Below, piece by piece: positions 1-8,255 of a DNA stretch of 64,000 nucleotides. Source of the stretch: SIAJ01 sp036266155. GTDB taxonomy: Bacteria; Planctomycetota; Planctomycetia; Gemmatales; Gemmataceae. The first letter of the stretch is position 1; each line of letters opens with the position of its first letter. The DNA lies in assembly GCA_036266155.1 (NCBI GenBank), contig DATANR010000168.1, positions 13,782 through 77,781 of the forward strand, written 5' to 3'. Under the pieces are notes generated by a model. It was not told the origin of the DNA. It did not search any database and saw nothing but the letters and a program-made list of their open reading frames with translations. A program made the translations under genes and the position numbers.

Positions 1-222
1 AAAGCAAAATTCTTACCATAACTCCGGCTCCGTTGCATTGTTGATGGCACGTCGTGGCTCCGGACAATCCGGCGACGACCGCCCTACTCTGGTCAGCAAG
101 TTCGGGGCCGCTCTACCGGGAAACGCGGCGAACGAAAATGACGCGGGGGGTCAGTACTGAGTGCAAGGATATTTCGGAACCGGCGCCTAATAACTTGCAT
201 TGCTGGCGCATAGCGGTTCGGG

Positions 223-687
223 TCAGCGTGTCGTGAGCCGCCCCGCCGCCGCTTCTTCGACGGAGTGCCGTTCTCCAGGATTGTCCTCGGTCTTGGTATG
301 CGAGGCCAGGTCTTGATAATGCCGGTGCAGATTCCTCACGTCGTTCTCCGACATGTTCTCAAGATCGATCAGCCGATTGCTTGCCCCATGCTGCGCGGCA
401 ACAAGCTCATTCAATTTGAGTTGGATTGAAAGCAGTGCTTTGTTTTGTGTTCGTTGCAGCAGAAAGATCAGCAAAAACGTCAATATAGTGAGCGTCAACA
501 TGATGGCGTTCTGCCATGCTTCCGTTGACGAGAAGTAACGGCGCGACAGATACCATCCGACCATGGAAACCAGGACGAGCGCAAAGGCGGAAGTGCTGCC
601 AAGCCAGCCCGTCAGAGCATGGACCGCGCGTTCAAAGCCTGGAGTCCTGGTCTTCGGTCCCTCCGGCTGTGCACCCATTGTTGTCAC
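223..687 (-). CDS. Low-affinity iron permease-like small membrane protein
   Basis: This 154-residue protein resembles the 'low affinity iron permease' family (Pfam Iron_permease). These are small two-helix membrane proteins whose transport role is only loosely established. After a polar N-terminus (about residues 1-25) there are two hydrophobic helices, roughly 32-50 and 62-80. An amphipathic stretch follows with the family-like LLSIQLKLNELVAAQ segment and a charged tail. Its start overlaps the stop of the upstream cupin gene by 4 bases (684-687), so the two are probably translated together. Family assignment is from helix arrangement and the post-helix motif; transport specificity is not shown by the sequence. 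Confidence 0.8.
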   Translation of the reverse strand: MTTMGAQPEGPKTRTPGFERAVHALTGWLGSTSAFALVLVSMVGWYLSRRYFSSTEAWQNAIMLTLTILTFLLIFLLQRTQNKALLSIQLKLNELVAAQHGASNRLIDLENMSENDVRNLHRHYQDLASHTKTEDNPGERHSVEEAAAGRLTTR

Positions 688-1025
688 TTTCTCCCCGCGG
701 GCAGTTCATTGCCGCTCCCGGTGTAGGCGGGGGGCACATAGACGTTCAGCGTCTTGAGCGCGGCGGAGCCCGTATTGCGAATTTCGTGCTTGTCGCCGCG
801 GGTAATGAGCAGCAGCGTTCCGGCGCGTAGCTCGACGGCATCGCCATTGACAATGGCTTGTCCGGTTCCGGCGACCACGAAGAGCCACTGGTCGGCGCCA
901 CGATGGTCGTTGTCCGGACCGCCTTCCCCCTCGCCCGGCGCGAGGGTCATCTGGGCAGCCTGGCTATGCGCGTCGCCCAGGACGACACGAAAACCGTGAC
1001 CAAATTGAAGGTGTTTTCGCTGCAT
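684..1025 (-). CDS. Single-domain cupin protein
   Basis: A 113-residue small beta-barrel cupin. The first cupin motif is partly degenerate: the segment around residues 38-60 reads DNDHRGADQWLFVVAGTG, with His and Gln where metal ligands usually lie. The second motif contains RGDKHEIRNTG (about residues 75-86). Such short cupins often bind a metal or small ligand; no substrate can be named. It overlaps the iron-permease-like gene by 4 bases, which suggests a two-gene operon. Nothing in the context fixes a function. Confidence 0.8.
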   Translation of the reverse strand: MQRKHLQFGHGFRVVLGDAHSQAAQMTLAPGEGEGGPDNDHRGADQWLFVVAGTGQAIVNGDAVELRAGTLLLITRGDKHEIRNTGSAALKTLNVYVPPAYTGSGNELPAGRK

Positions 1026-1089
1026 AGTTTACGTGGGCCAGCGGGCGGAATTGTGATCGCAAACTTCATGCCACACGGGGGCCGCAGGC

Positions 1090-1551
1090 TTAGCGTCGGG
1101 CTTGATCGATCGTCTGCGTCGCCACGTCCGGGTGATGCACAGAAACTGCCTCAGGCGCTCCATGCCGACATCGAAGCTCGGCGGCACGGAAGAGTGCATC
1201 GACGACGAGAGTCAGTTTGTGCGGATCCATCGGCTTCACCAGATGCATATCGAACCCCGCGGTCGTCGTTCGCAGCCGGCTTGCCTCGTCGCTCATCGCC
1301 GTCATGGCCACCAATAATAAGGGTTGCCAGTCGTCCTGTGCGAGCAATTGCCGCGCAACTTCATCGCCATCCATTCCGGGCATGTTCAAGTCGATAAAGC
1401 AAATGCCTGGGCGAAACGTCTGGTTGGCAACCAGCGCGCAACGACCGTCGTAGCAAGTACGTGTCTCGAACCCCATGACTTGCAGAAGTAGGGCGAGGCT
1501 GTCGGCACAATCATGATTGTCGTCGACGCATAGCACACGGAAAGGCGGCAT
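1090..1551 (-). CDS. Single-domain response regulator (receiver only)
   Basis: A stand-alone receiver domain of about 153 residues. The acidic pair is in VLCVDDNHDCADS near the N-terminus, the phospho-acceptor Asp in ICFIDLNMPGMDGDEV, and the conserved Thr/Lys positions in LVAMTAM and HLVKPMD. There is no output domain, so it probably works by protein contact or as a phospho-relay. I chose the start at 1551 because the receiver fold begins there; the open frame runs to 1602 with low-complexity residues. It lies downstream of the hybrid kinase at 1770-3077 on the same strand and its receiver resembles that kinase's C-terminal receiver, so it may be a partner or a duplicate of that domain. Confidence 0.85.
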   Translation of the reverse strand: MPPFRVLCVDDNHDCADSLALLLQVMGFETRTCYDGRCALVANQTFRPGICFIDLNMPGMDGDEVARQLLAQDDWQPLLLVAMTAMSDEASRLRTTTAGFDMHLVKPMDPHKLTLVVDALFRAAELRCRHGAPEAVSVHHPDVATQTIDQARR

Positions 1552-1769
1552 GGGCTCGCCGGGCAGTTCGGTGGTGCCGAGACCTGAGCCCGGGCCAGGC
1601 ATGATGCCGAATCCGTTCTTGGGCGGGATTACGGGGGCGGAGTAAGCTGATGCACATACTGTGCCGAGTATTGGCCGATGCTAGCCGTGTGAGCGCGGAC
1701 ATGCCCGGTATGGCGCGCGATTCTCGACTATTGAGTCGGTTAAGTTGCGGCGTCGTAGGTTTTTGGCGT

Positions 1770-3077
1770 TTAGGCGCGAGGTCGTTGAGCTGATCGCTCT
1801 GTTGCCATAATCCGTGCAAGTTCAAGCGCATCGACGGGTTTGACGAGATGGTAGTCAAAGCCCGCCGCCCGCGTTCGCAGGCGATCCGATTCTTGACCGT
1901 AACCCGTCATTGCAATGATCATCGAATTCGCAACACCTTGAATTGCCCGGAGCGACGGAGCCACTTCATAGCCACTCATCCCAGGCAAACCGATGTCGAG
2001 CAAGATCAGGTTGGGTCGAAATTCGCGGGCCATCTCGAGCTCTTTCGGTCCGTTGTAAGCGGTCACGACTTCATGACCCTGCAACTTCAAGAGAATTGCG
2101 AGCGTATCGGCTGAGTCGTTGTTGTCATCGACAATCAGAACGCGCCTCGGCACTGTCGGAACGATATCGGCCTTGTCCTCTGAATTGATCTCTGCCGGCG
2201 GCGCCTGCAATGGCAAGCGGACAGAGAATTCGCTGCCGTTGCCAATGCCGGCACTACTCACTGTAACGCGACCACCATGCAGCTCAATCAATGTGCGAAC
2301 GAGGGTCAGGCCAATGCCGAGCCCGCCTTGCGGACGGTCGATGCTATCGTCCACTTGCGCAAATAGATCGAATACGCGGTCTAACATTTCCGCCGAGATG
2401 CCAATTCCCTGATCGCGGACGTGAAGAGTCGCAAAATCTCCGTCGCGTCCCACAGTGAGAATGATCTCCCCTCCCTCGTCCATGTATTTGGCGGCATTGT
2501 TCAGCAGATTGGCCAAGACCTGCACGAGGCGAACGGGATCACCCTGGACCCAGACGGGACCGGAGTATCGGCTGATCGTCAAACGGTGCCGACTCCTGTC
2601 AATGAGTGGGCGCACTTCTTCGGTGGCACTTTCAATGATGTCGGCCAGGTCGACAAGCTCATTGTGAAGCTGCACTTTGCCGCGAGTGATTCGCGAGATG
2701 GCTAACAAGTCATCCACTAACCGGGATAGGTGCTGAACTTGCCGGTCAATCGTTTCGTAGAGTTGCGACGCGAGTTCGGACTTGTCACGGGTCAAGCGCA
2801 AGATTTGCAGGCCGTTGCGGACTGGGGCGAGGGGATTGCGCAGTTCATGCGCCAACAGCGCGAGAAACTCGTCCTTGCGGCGGTCGGCCAGCGCAAGTTC
2901 GCCGACGCGTAGCCGCAGTTCGCCTTCCAGGCGATTGCGTTCGACGGCAACGCCCAGGACATCCGCCAGGGCGCGAACAAATTCGACTTCATCGGCCGCG
3001 AGTTCCTGCCGGCCGCTGGCATATACGCCCAACAGACCAAATAGACGGTCCGCAGAATCCGGTATCCGAACCGGCAA
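1770..3077 (-). CDS. Hybrid sensor histidine kinase, N-terminally truncated
   Basis: In order: the C-terminal half of a GAF domain (residues 1-50), a short linker, HisKA with His77 in LLAHELRNPLAP, an HATPase domain (about 180-295, with DQGIGI and GGLGIGLTLV ATP-lid motifs) and a receiver domain (about 310-430, phospho-acceptor in LILLDIGLPGMSG). The kinase core and receiver look intact. The open frame continues upstream of the TTG at 3077 for 18 more GAF-like codons and then meets a stop at 3132-3134. No GAF N-terminus is seen beyond it in any frame. The gene has therefore lost its 5' end at the scar bordering the biosynthetic island. It may still be expressed from TTG 3077, but without a complete sensor. 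Confidence 0.75.
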   Translation of the reverse strand: MPVRIPDSADRLFGLLGVYASGRQELAADEVEFVRALADVLGVAVERNRLEGELRLRVGELALADRRKDEFLALLAHELRNPLAPVRNGLQILRLTRDKSELASQLYETIDRQVQHLSRLVDDLLAISRITRGKVQLHNELVDLADIIESATEEVRPLIDRSRHRLTISRYSGPVWVQGDPVRLVQVLANLLNNAAKYMDEGGEIILTVGRDGDFATLHVRDQGIGISAEMLDRVFDLFAQVDDSIDRPQGGLGIGLTLVRTLIELHGGRVTVSSAGIGNGSEFSVRLPLQAPPAEINSEDKADIVPTVPRRVLIVDDNNDSADTLAILLKLQGHEVVTAYNGPKELEMAREFRPNLILLDIGLPGMSGYEVAPSLRAIQGVANSMIIAMTGYGQESDRLRTRAAGFDYHLVKPVDALELARIMATERSAQRPRA

Positions 3078-3261
3078 GCCGCTTCCTTTTCCATGCCGAT
3101 TACCACCCTTCGAAAGGAAGGCGGCCCAAGGTTACCAAGTGCTCTTTGGGGACAAAAAGAAGCAATGAATTATCCGAGGAACACGGATAAGCGGAACTTG
3201 TCCGGTCAACGGTTTCGCATGACCGACGGCCATCGGTGATGGATCAGGCAAATCGGATTGT

Positions 3262-3307
3262 TGGTGCAAGCAGGAGTGCAAGCCATCGACCGAGGCATCG
3301 GAACCCG
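3262..3307. repeat. Left arm of a 24-kb-spaced direct repeat
   Basis: These 46 bases match 27572-27617 in the same orientation at 41 of 46 positions, counted by eye. The two arms bracket the whole biosynthetic island. Translated in one frame, both copies read LVQAGVQAID at the conserved core, with synonymous differences at two codons. They could therefore be relics of one duplicated coding sequence rather than a recombination site. Confidence 0.7.
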
Positions 3308-3350
3308 AGGGCTATGTGTAGCGTCAATTGGCTTTCCCCTGCCGCGTTGA

Positions 3351-3373
3351 CTCACGGTTTCTGTTACCGTGAG
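3351..3373. repeat. Short inverted repeat upstream of transposase remnant
   Basis: CTCACGG at 3351-3357 is the exact reverse complement of CCGTGAG at 3367-3373, with a 9-base loop. It lies 48 bases before the start of the transposase remnant, where the terminal repeat or a regulatory hairpin of an insertion sequence would be expected. Confidence 0.4.
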
Positions 3374-3420
3374 TGGGGTCGTTGCCTCAAGATGATGTTG
3401 CCCAAATCAGGAGGCACACC

Positions 3421-3534
3421 ATGGACACTAAAGTCAGCCCGCAGACCAGGAAGGAAGTCCTTCAATCTCTTCGAGTGCGCTACCATCAAGCCAACAAAGC
3501 CGGGATTCAGCAGATGGCGCTCTCGTCACGGTGA
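3421..3534 (+). pseudogene. Transposase N-terminal remnant (37 residues)
   Basis: A good Shine-Dalgarno (AGGAGG, 3409-3414) precedes an ATG at 3421 that opens a 37-codon frame. Residues 1-31 contain TRKEVLQSLRVRYHQANKAG, which resembles the N-terminus of integrase-core transposases that usually continue with a 'LDEF..TGYHRKHA' helix-turn-helix segment. That continuation is missing. The similarity stops near 3510, exactly where similarity to a nucleotide-sugar dehydrogenase begins on the other strand. I read this as the left end of an insertion sequence lost by deletion. The family match is from memory of the motif and is moderate. Confidence 0.5.
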
Positions 3535-3707
3535 CTCTTCACCGCTTTCGCCGGGTCCGCGTCAAGTACGAGCACCGGGTCGCCGCGGGCGGTGAACAGG
3601 TGGGCGAGCGGAAGCCCGACATACCCTAACCCGACTCCGACCGTCGCCGCTTGGAACAGGAGGAGCCGGTCAAGCCGCCCGAACGGTCCGTCGGCCTCGC
3701 GAACCAC
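3507..3707 (-). pseudogene. Nucleotide-sugar dehydrogenase 5' fragment
   Basis: The frame from a GTG at 3707 encodes a Rossmann start typical of UDP-sugar 6-dehydrogenases: VGVGLGYVGLPLAHLF, then VLVLDADPAKA. One residue is missing from the usual VIGLGYVG. Only about 60 residues remain of an expected 420 or so. The frame is cut near 3510 by the transposase remnant and reads into a stop. It lies directly downstream of the ABC exporter on the same strand, so the operon probably once continued with a sugar-acid-forming enzyme. It is almost certainly non-functional. Confidence 0.55.
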
Positions 3708-3730
3708 GATTGCCCCTGATGTCGCGGCAT

Positions 3731-5851
3731 TCACCCGCTGCCCGGCTTGGCCCGACCGGGCGGCTCCTCGCCGGTTTGCACGCGCCACATACTTGCGTAC
3801 AGCCCGCCGGCCCGCGCCAAGTCGTCGTGCCGGCCCTCCTCGTGGAGCTGGCCGTCGGCGAGTACGTAGATCCAGTCCGCCCGGCGAATGGTGGACAGCC
3901 GGTGGGCGATCACCAGCTTTGTCCGCCCGGCGGTCGCGACGCCGAGCGACTCCTGCAGGGCCGCCTCTGTCTCGAAGTCGATGGCGGACGTGGCCTCGTC
4001 GAATGCTAGGATCGGAGCGTCGGCCAAGACCGCCCGGGCGATCGCCACCCGTTGCCGCTGCCCGCCGGAGAGCTGCACCCCGCCGGGGCCGATCACCGTT
4101 TCGAACCCGTCAGGAAGAGCCTCAATGAATTGCCGGGCCGCGGCCACTTCCGCCGCCCGCAGCACGTCCACCTCTGCCGCCCTCGGGTTGCCGTAGGCAA
4201 TGTTCTCGCGGACCGTCCCGGCGAACAGGAACACCTCCTGCGGGACGACCGCGACGCACCGGTGCAGGTCTTCCAGCCGCAGCTCTCGGAGGTCGGTGCC
4301 GTCGAGTTGGGCCGTGCCAGCTTGAGGATCGTAGAACCTCATTAGAAGCTTGAGCACAGTTGATTTGCCCGCCCCGCTCGGGCCGACGACGGCAGTGGTC
4401 CGGCCAGGGACAAGCCGGAGCGTTAAGTTGCGGAGGACAGGTTTCTCCGGCTGATACCCGAATGTCACCCGGTCCAGCCGGATCTCCCCAGCGACCGCGC
4501 TCGGGTCCAACGGCTGCGGCCCCGATTGGACCGCCGGTTCGAGCCGCAGCACTTCGGCCAGCCGTTCCAACGAAACCATAGTCCGCTGGAACCGTTCGAG
4601 GCTCGTGCCGAGTTGGCCGAGTGAGGCGAGGAGCCGGAGGGAGGAGTAGCAGAGCACGTTGTATATCCCAGGGGCGATCCGCCCCGTGCGTGCTCGCCAC
4701 CCACCGTACACCAGCGTAGTCAGAAACCCCGCTCCGACGGCAAGTTGAATCGCCGGGACATAGGCCGCCCGAACGGCGGTCCGGCGACCAGCCGCTTCCA
4801 GCACCCGCTCACCTGCCACCGCCACCCGCCGGGCCTCGGCCGCCCCCGCCCCGTAACTTGTGATGGTCGCGATCCCGGCCACGTTCTCCGCCAGAGCCGC
4901 GGCCAACTTTGACTCCTCCTTACGGACCGCCCGCTCCCGCTCTCGGATCGGTCCGAGCAGCTGGGCGGAGATGAGGTACACGGCGGGGCCAGTGAGGAGT
5001 TGGACGGCCAGCAGGACGGGAGACGACGCGAGCAGAGTGGTGCCGACGGTGAGCAGGTTGGCGGCGATCGCCACGAATGGGTCGATCCCGGACTCGACAA
5101 AATCGGCCACCCGGTCCACGTCCCCGCGGAGCGCCGAGAGCCAGTCGCTCGCCGGCCGCCCTTCGATCACCCCGACGTCCAGCGATTGGATTCGGTCGTA
5201 CACGTAGTTGCGGAGTTCGAGCCGCACTGCGTCCGCCAAGTCCGCGTAGGCCCGCCCCCGGGCGTATCCGCTGACCGTGTCGAGCAACCACACCGCCGCG
5301 CTGGCCGCCCCCAGAGCCGTGAGCCGCGACACCGCGGAGCCGAACCCGAGTCGGCCAAGGAATGAGTCGCTGCCACGTGTGGCAACATCGACCCCGGCCC
5401 CGATCATCAACGGCGGGGCAGCCTCAAAAAGTCGGTCAACGACACCAAGGACTACGGCCCGGATCGCCAGCGGCCGTAGCCGGGGCATCCGAGCGAGCGA
5501 CACAACCAGCGATCGCACCGGGTCCGCCGGGTCAATAACGATGGCCGGCACCGTCGGAGGTGACATTGCCGGTCCCAACGGCGCGGGCAGCGCAGCCGGC
5601 GTAAATGTCGAAGCGACAGCGGGCGGGGCGGTCACCGCGCGGACGAGAACCTCTTTCAGGTCCAACAGGTCGTCGGACCCAGTGTAATGAACGAGGACGC
5701 CCCCGGTGACTGGGTTGGCGGCGGCGGACTGGACGCGCGGGTGGGCACAAAGCGCTCGACACACAGCTCCGCATTTGTCCGGCCGGTCGAGCAGGGCACG
5801 AACATCCCACCGAACGCGGCCGCGGATCGCGGATCGGACGCGGACAAACAT
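3731..5851 (-). CDS. ABC exporter (TMD-NBD) with N-terminal HMA-like domain
   Basis: A 706-residue half-transporter. Residues 1-75 form a ferredoxin-like HMA-2-type domain (GRVRWDVRALL, then ANPVTGGVLVHY) without a CxxC metal site. Membrane helices of a type IV exporter fill about 110-430. The nucleotide-binding domain has Walker A GPSGAGKST, Q-loop VVPQEVFLF, signature LSGGQRQR, Walker B ILAFDEATS and the switch His in VIAHRLST. A GAGGG Shine-Dalgarno lies 9 bases before the ATG. As the last intact gene of the synthase operon it is the natural exporter or flippase for the glycolipid. It should dimerise to work. The exact substrate is inference. Confidence 0.9.
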   Translation of the reverse strand: MFVRVRSAIRGRVRWDVRALLDRPDKCGAVCRALCAHPRVQSAAANPVTGGVLVHYTGSDDLLDLKEVLVRAVTAPPAVASTFTPAALPAPLGPAMSPPTVPAIVIDPADPVRSLVVSLARMPRLRPLAIRAVVLGVVDRLFEAAPPLMIGAGVDVATRGSDSFLGRLGFGSAVSRLTALGAASAAVWLLDTVSGYARGRAYADLADAVRLELRNYVYDRIQSLDVGVIEGRPASDWLSALRGDVDRVADFVESGIDPFVAIAANLLTVGTTLLASSPVLLAVQLLTGPAVYLISAQLLGPIRERERAVRKEESKLAAALAENVAGIATITSYGAGAAEARRVAVAGERVLEAAGRRTAVRAAYVPAIQLAVGAGFLTTLVYGGWRARTGRIAPGIYNVLCYSSLRLLASLGQLGTSLERFQRTMVSLERLAEVLRLEPAVQSGPQPLDPSAVAGEIRLDRVTFGYQPEKPVLRNLTLRLVPGRTTAVVGPSGAGKSTVLKLLMRFYDPQAGTAQLDGTDLRELRLEDLHRCVAVVPQEVFLFAGTVRENIAYGNPRAAEVDVLRAAEVAAARQFIEALPDGFETVIGPGGVQLSGGQRQRVAIARAVLADAPILAFDEATSAIDFETEAALQESLGVATAGRTKLVIAHRLSTIRRADWIYVLADGQLHEEGRHDDLARAGGLYASMWRVQTGEEPPGRAKPGSG

Positions 5852-5936
5852 TAGTGTGGGCCCTCGGTACGTACTCCACCTGGGCCCGCCGGTGGCTACC
5901 GGTGGTGCGGTGAATAGGTGAGACTACCCAAGGGGT

Positions 5937-6221
5937 TCAGCCGTTGGGAACGACTGGGCTGGTCCCAGCCTGGCGGCCGGCCCGCAGCTCGTTCCGCAGC
6001 GCCTCCACCTCGGTACGGAGGTGCTCGACGGCCTGCACCACCGACGCTGGGTCTGCGGCCCTCGCGTCGGTCCTAATGCTCTCGGCCTCAGTTCGGACGT
6101 CCTTCCAGGCGTCCAGAAGCATCGACGGGAGCGTCATTCCAGCCCGCAAGGTGGCGCGAACGGCCGGGCGGGCGAGGGGGGCCATCGCCACACCCATCGC
6201 GAAGTGACGCAGGAACGGCAT
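5937..6221 (-). CDS. Small amphipathic/membrane-associated protein, exporter-linked
   Basis: About 94 residues, beginning at 6221, where GAGGAGG lies five bases before the ATG; an in-frame ATG at 6281 has no such support. The N-terminus (MPFLRHFAMGVAMAPLARPA) is a short hydrophobic, Ala/Pro-rich segment. A long charged helix follows, probably coiled-coil (about residues 35-85, TEAESIRTDARAAD and VEALRNELRAG). It resembles in design the tiny DUF5132-type proteins that accompany HMA-domain proteins. It lies 85 bases upstream of the HMA-ABC exporter on the same strand and may be its accessory subunit. The function is unknown. Confidence 0.6.
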   Translation of the reverse strand: MPFLRHFAMGVAMAPLARPAVRATLRAGMTLPSMLLDAWKDVRTEAESIRTDARAADPASVVQAVEHLRTEVEALRNELRAGRQAGTSPVVPNG

Positions 6222-6277
6222 GTCATCCTCCTCACGTGTCGGGATCGGACTAGGAATCAGTGACGACAGAGAACCGG

Positions 6278-6487
6278 TCAATGGGACGGCGACGCGGCGA
6301 TCGGATCCGCCGGCCGCCTGCAGGCACGAGCTTCAGCCATTGCATCCTCAACGTCTTCCGCCAGCTGCGCGACGGCCCGGCGTGCTTCGGCATAGGCGTC
6401 CTCGGCCTTGACAACGAGCCAGCCCAACCCGCGGCATACGCCGCGGTAGTCGGGCGACGCGGCGACTCCGAGAAGGAAACCGAACAT
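6278..6487 (-). CDS. Second small helical protein next to exporter
   Basis: About 69 residues from an ATG at 6487 (an alternative ATG lies at 6532). It starts with a short hydrophobic segment (MFGFLLGVAAS) and continues as a helix rich in Ala, Glu and Arg (WLVVKAEDAYAEARRAV, then LAEDVEDAMAEARA). The latter resembles the conserved tail of DUF5132-like proteins. With the neighbouring 94-residue protein and the HMA-ABC exporter it makes a three-gene unit. No strong ribosome-binding site is visible, so the start is uncertain. Confidence 0.55.
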   Translation of the reverse strand: MFGFLLGVAASPDYRGVCRGLGWLVVKAEDAYAEARRAVAQLAEDVEDAMAEARACRRPADPIAASPSH

Positions 6488-6604
6488 GCGCGATACATCC
6501 CGCGAGGTTTGGGACAATCTGGGCGATCTCATGAAGCAGTAATCAACGATTGTTGTTCATGACTTTCTTCTAGTATGAACCGACCCCGTTCAAGATTCAA
6601 GAGA

Positions 6605-7273
6605 TCAATCAGAATCTCGGTAACCTGGGGGTTGTGGGTTGTTGGTGCGACTGGTGCCGCCTTTCACCGCCTGCCGCGCCCAGATGCCGATGCCCATCGT
6701 CGGATCCTGGCTGCCCGCCTCGACGTGCGGGCAAACGATCTCCGTCTTTTCCCCATCCCACTCGTTCCAGAAGCGCTTCACCCCATGGGTGTGACGAGCG
6801 CCGCAAATGTCGTGCAAGGCGATAAACCGTTCAGCATGTGGGAGGTGGGTCGCGACGTCCGCCCGGACCCCCGGGTACGAATGGTCTCCGTCGATCAGGA
6901 TCAGGTCGAATCGCTCCAAGGGCGACAACCAGGCGCGGTACTCCGGGGAGTGAGAGTCGCCGACGAACACCGGGTAGTGAGTCCCGTCTAAGTGGAACGG
7001 CAGGCCGAATGTCCGACATGCCCCGAGGTCACAGGCAGCCGCCTTCTCGAACCGAAACAGCCGGTTCAAGAGGAGGAACAGTCGCCCCGTCCAGACTCCG
7101 ACCTCCAGGTACGACCGGACGTTGTTCCGCTCGACAAACTCGCAGAATCCGACCAGCTCGGCGCGGGTCTGGAGGATGGCGTCATCGACAGGCACCCCGC
7201 GGGCGCGGAATACCGCCTCCGTGTTGATGTCCCAGCACCGCTCGGCCGCGATCTCGCTCGCAAAGTCCCGCAC
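6605..7273 (-). CDS. Class I SAM-dependent methyltransferase (Methyltransf_24-like)
   Basis: A 222-residue Rossmann methyltransferase. Motif I is SYLEVGVWTGRLFLLL and the acidic motif is FDLILIDGDHSYPGVRAD; the DGDHSY signature is typical of the Methyltransf_24 / CmcI-like group that often methylates sugars or small molecules. LHDICGARHTHGVKRFW follows, with candidate metal-binding His residues. I start it at GTG 7273 because AAGGAGG lies 7 bases upstream; an in-frame ATG at 7375 would overlap the dioxygenase. It is the ninth gene of the synthase operon and probably O-methylates a sugar or hydroxylated chain position. Confidence 0.8.
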   Translation of the reverse strand: MRDFASEIAAERCWDINTEAVFRARGVPVDDAILQTRAELVGFCEFVERNNVRSYLEVGVWTGRLFLLLNRLFRFEKAAACDLGACRTFGLPFHLDGTHYPVFVGDSHSPEYRAWLSPLERFDLILIDGDHSYPGVRADVATHLPHAERFIALHDICGARHTHGVKRFWNEWDGEKTEIVCPHVEAGSQDPTMGIGIWARQAVKGGTSRTNNPQPPGYRDSD

Positions 7274-7301
7274 GTCCGACCTCCTTGGTGGCCGCCAGCC
7301 G

Positions 7302-8255
7302 TCAGGCTGCGTGTTTGAACCGGCACATCCGGACGAAGATCTCGCGACCAGTCCCTTCCGAAGCGCGACGGCCATGGAGCACCCAGGTGTTGTCCACCAT
7401 CAGCAGGTCGCCGGTCCGCCAGCCTACCGGGACGGCGGCTCGGTTGCTCACCTTGTGCATGTTCTCCAGGGCGTCCGCCGGGATCTGCCGGCCGTCGTCG
7501 AGCCGGACCGTCATTGTGATGCGGGTGAGCCCGGGGACCGTGCTCTGCCCGACTGCCAGCTCCCCGAAAGCAACCGGTAGTATAGTGTTGATGAACACCT
7601 GGCCGCGGGTTGGGTGTTCTATGATTGCGGGGCACTCGAAGACGGTCCGTAGCGACCCGTCCGCCCCCCACTGGCAGGATGTCCGGTTCTCGGCGCACAC
7701 TTGCTCGACCACGGCCTGGTCGGCCGTCAGGAACGCCGTCTGCCACTCGCCGTCGGCCATGTCGCGGGCGAACCGCAGTCGGTGGTCAGTCAGCAGCCGG
7801 CGGGTAGCCGGGGCGAGGGCATCGGGGATGGCGCGGCCGTCGGCCACGGTGGTCTCCCCGCCGGCGGCCGGGGGGGTAGCGCAGAAGAACCAGATGATCT
7901 CCGGTGGACGGCCCATGTAATACATTTCCCCATGCATCGGGACGGGGAACTCCTGTGTGGACCCGGTCGCGGAGAGAACCGTTCGGTCGGGAGTAATTGC
8001 CCGCCGGTCGAGCGGACCGAACCGTAGCCCGCCGCCTTGGTAGGTCATGAAGTCACCGCCGAGAGCAGCGGTAAACGCCTCGAAATCCCCGACCCCGGCC
8101 CCGAACCCGCGGAACGCCAAGCATCCACGCTTGTGGAACCGTTCGGCAACCCATTCCGGTTCGAGGTCCTTGAGCTGGGCCGGGCCGTGACACTCAACCA
8201 CATCCCCGAAACCCGGGGCCAGGGCTTCGACCGTCACTCCCGCTGGCGGCGTCAT
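7302..8255 (-). CDS. TauD/TfdA-family Fe(II)/2-oxoglutarate dioxygenase
   Basis: A 317-residue enzyme of the TauD family (syringomycin-biosynthesis type). The iron ligands are in PVPMHGEMYYM (His108, Glu110) and VLHGRR (His294), and the 2-oxoglutarate-binding Arg lies in GTGREIFVRM. These enzymes hydroxylate, desaturate or halogenate; having Glu rather than Gly or Ala in the HxE motif argues for hydroxylation, not halogenation. The ATG at 8255 overlaps the deacetylase stop as ATGA, giving translational coupling. In this operon it probably hydroxylates the acyl chain, a starter unit or the head group. Confidence 0.85.
   Translation of the reverse strand: MTPPAGVTVEALAPGFGDVVECHGPAQLKDLEPEWVAERFHKRGCLAFRGFGAGVGDFEAFTAALGGDFMTYQGGGLRFGPLDRRAITPDRTVLSATGSTQEFPVPMHGEMYYMGRPPEIIWFFCATPPAAGGETTVADGRAIPDALAPATRRLLTDHRLRFARDMADGEWQTAFLTADQAVVEQVCAENRTSCQWGADGSLRTVFECPAIIEHPTRGQVFINTILPVAFGELAVGQSTVPGLTRITMTVRLDDGRQIPADALENMHKVSNRAAVPVGWRTGDLLMVDNTWVLHGRRASEGTGREIFVRMCRFKHAA

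Larger units (their letters stand above)
3132..3420. other. Island junction zone without an intact gene
   Basis: About 290 bases between the cut histidine kinase and the transposase remnant. It contains the left arm of a 46-bp direct repeat (3262-3307) and a 7-bp perfect inverted repeat (3351-3373). Short open frames here lack recognisable protein character. I read it as recombination scar sequence. Confidence 0.5.

Noticed and set aside
1..222. Short plus-strand frame at 54-236
   Set aside because: No ribosome-binding site or recognisable composition; I see no feature in the first 222 bases.
3236..3595. 119-codon plus-strand frame across the scar
   Set aside because: Composition is not protein-like and it overlaps both remnant genes in a different frame.
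7350..7375. Upstream ATG (7375) for the methyltransferase
   Set aside because: It lies within the dioxygenase coding region, while GTG 7273 has AAGGAGG 7 bases upstream.
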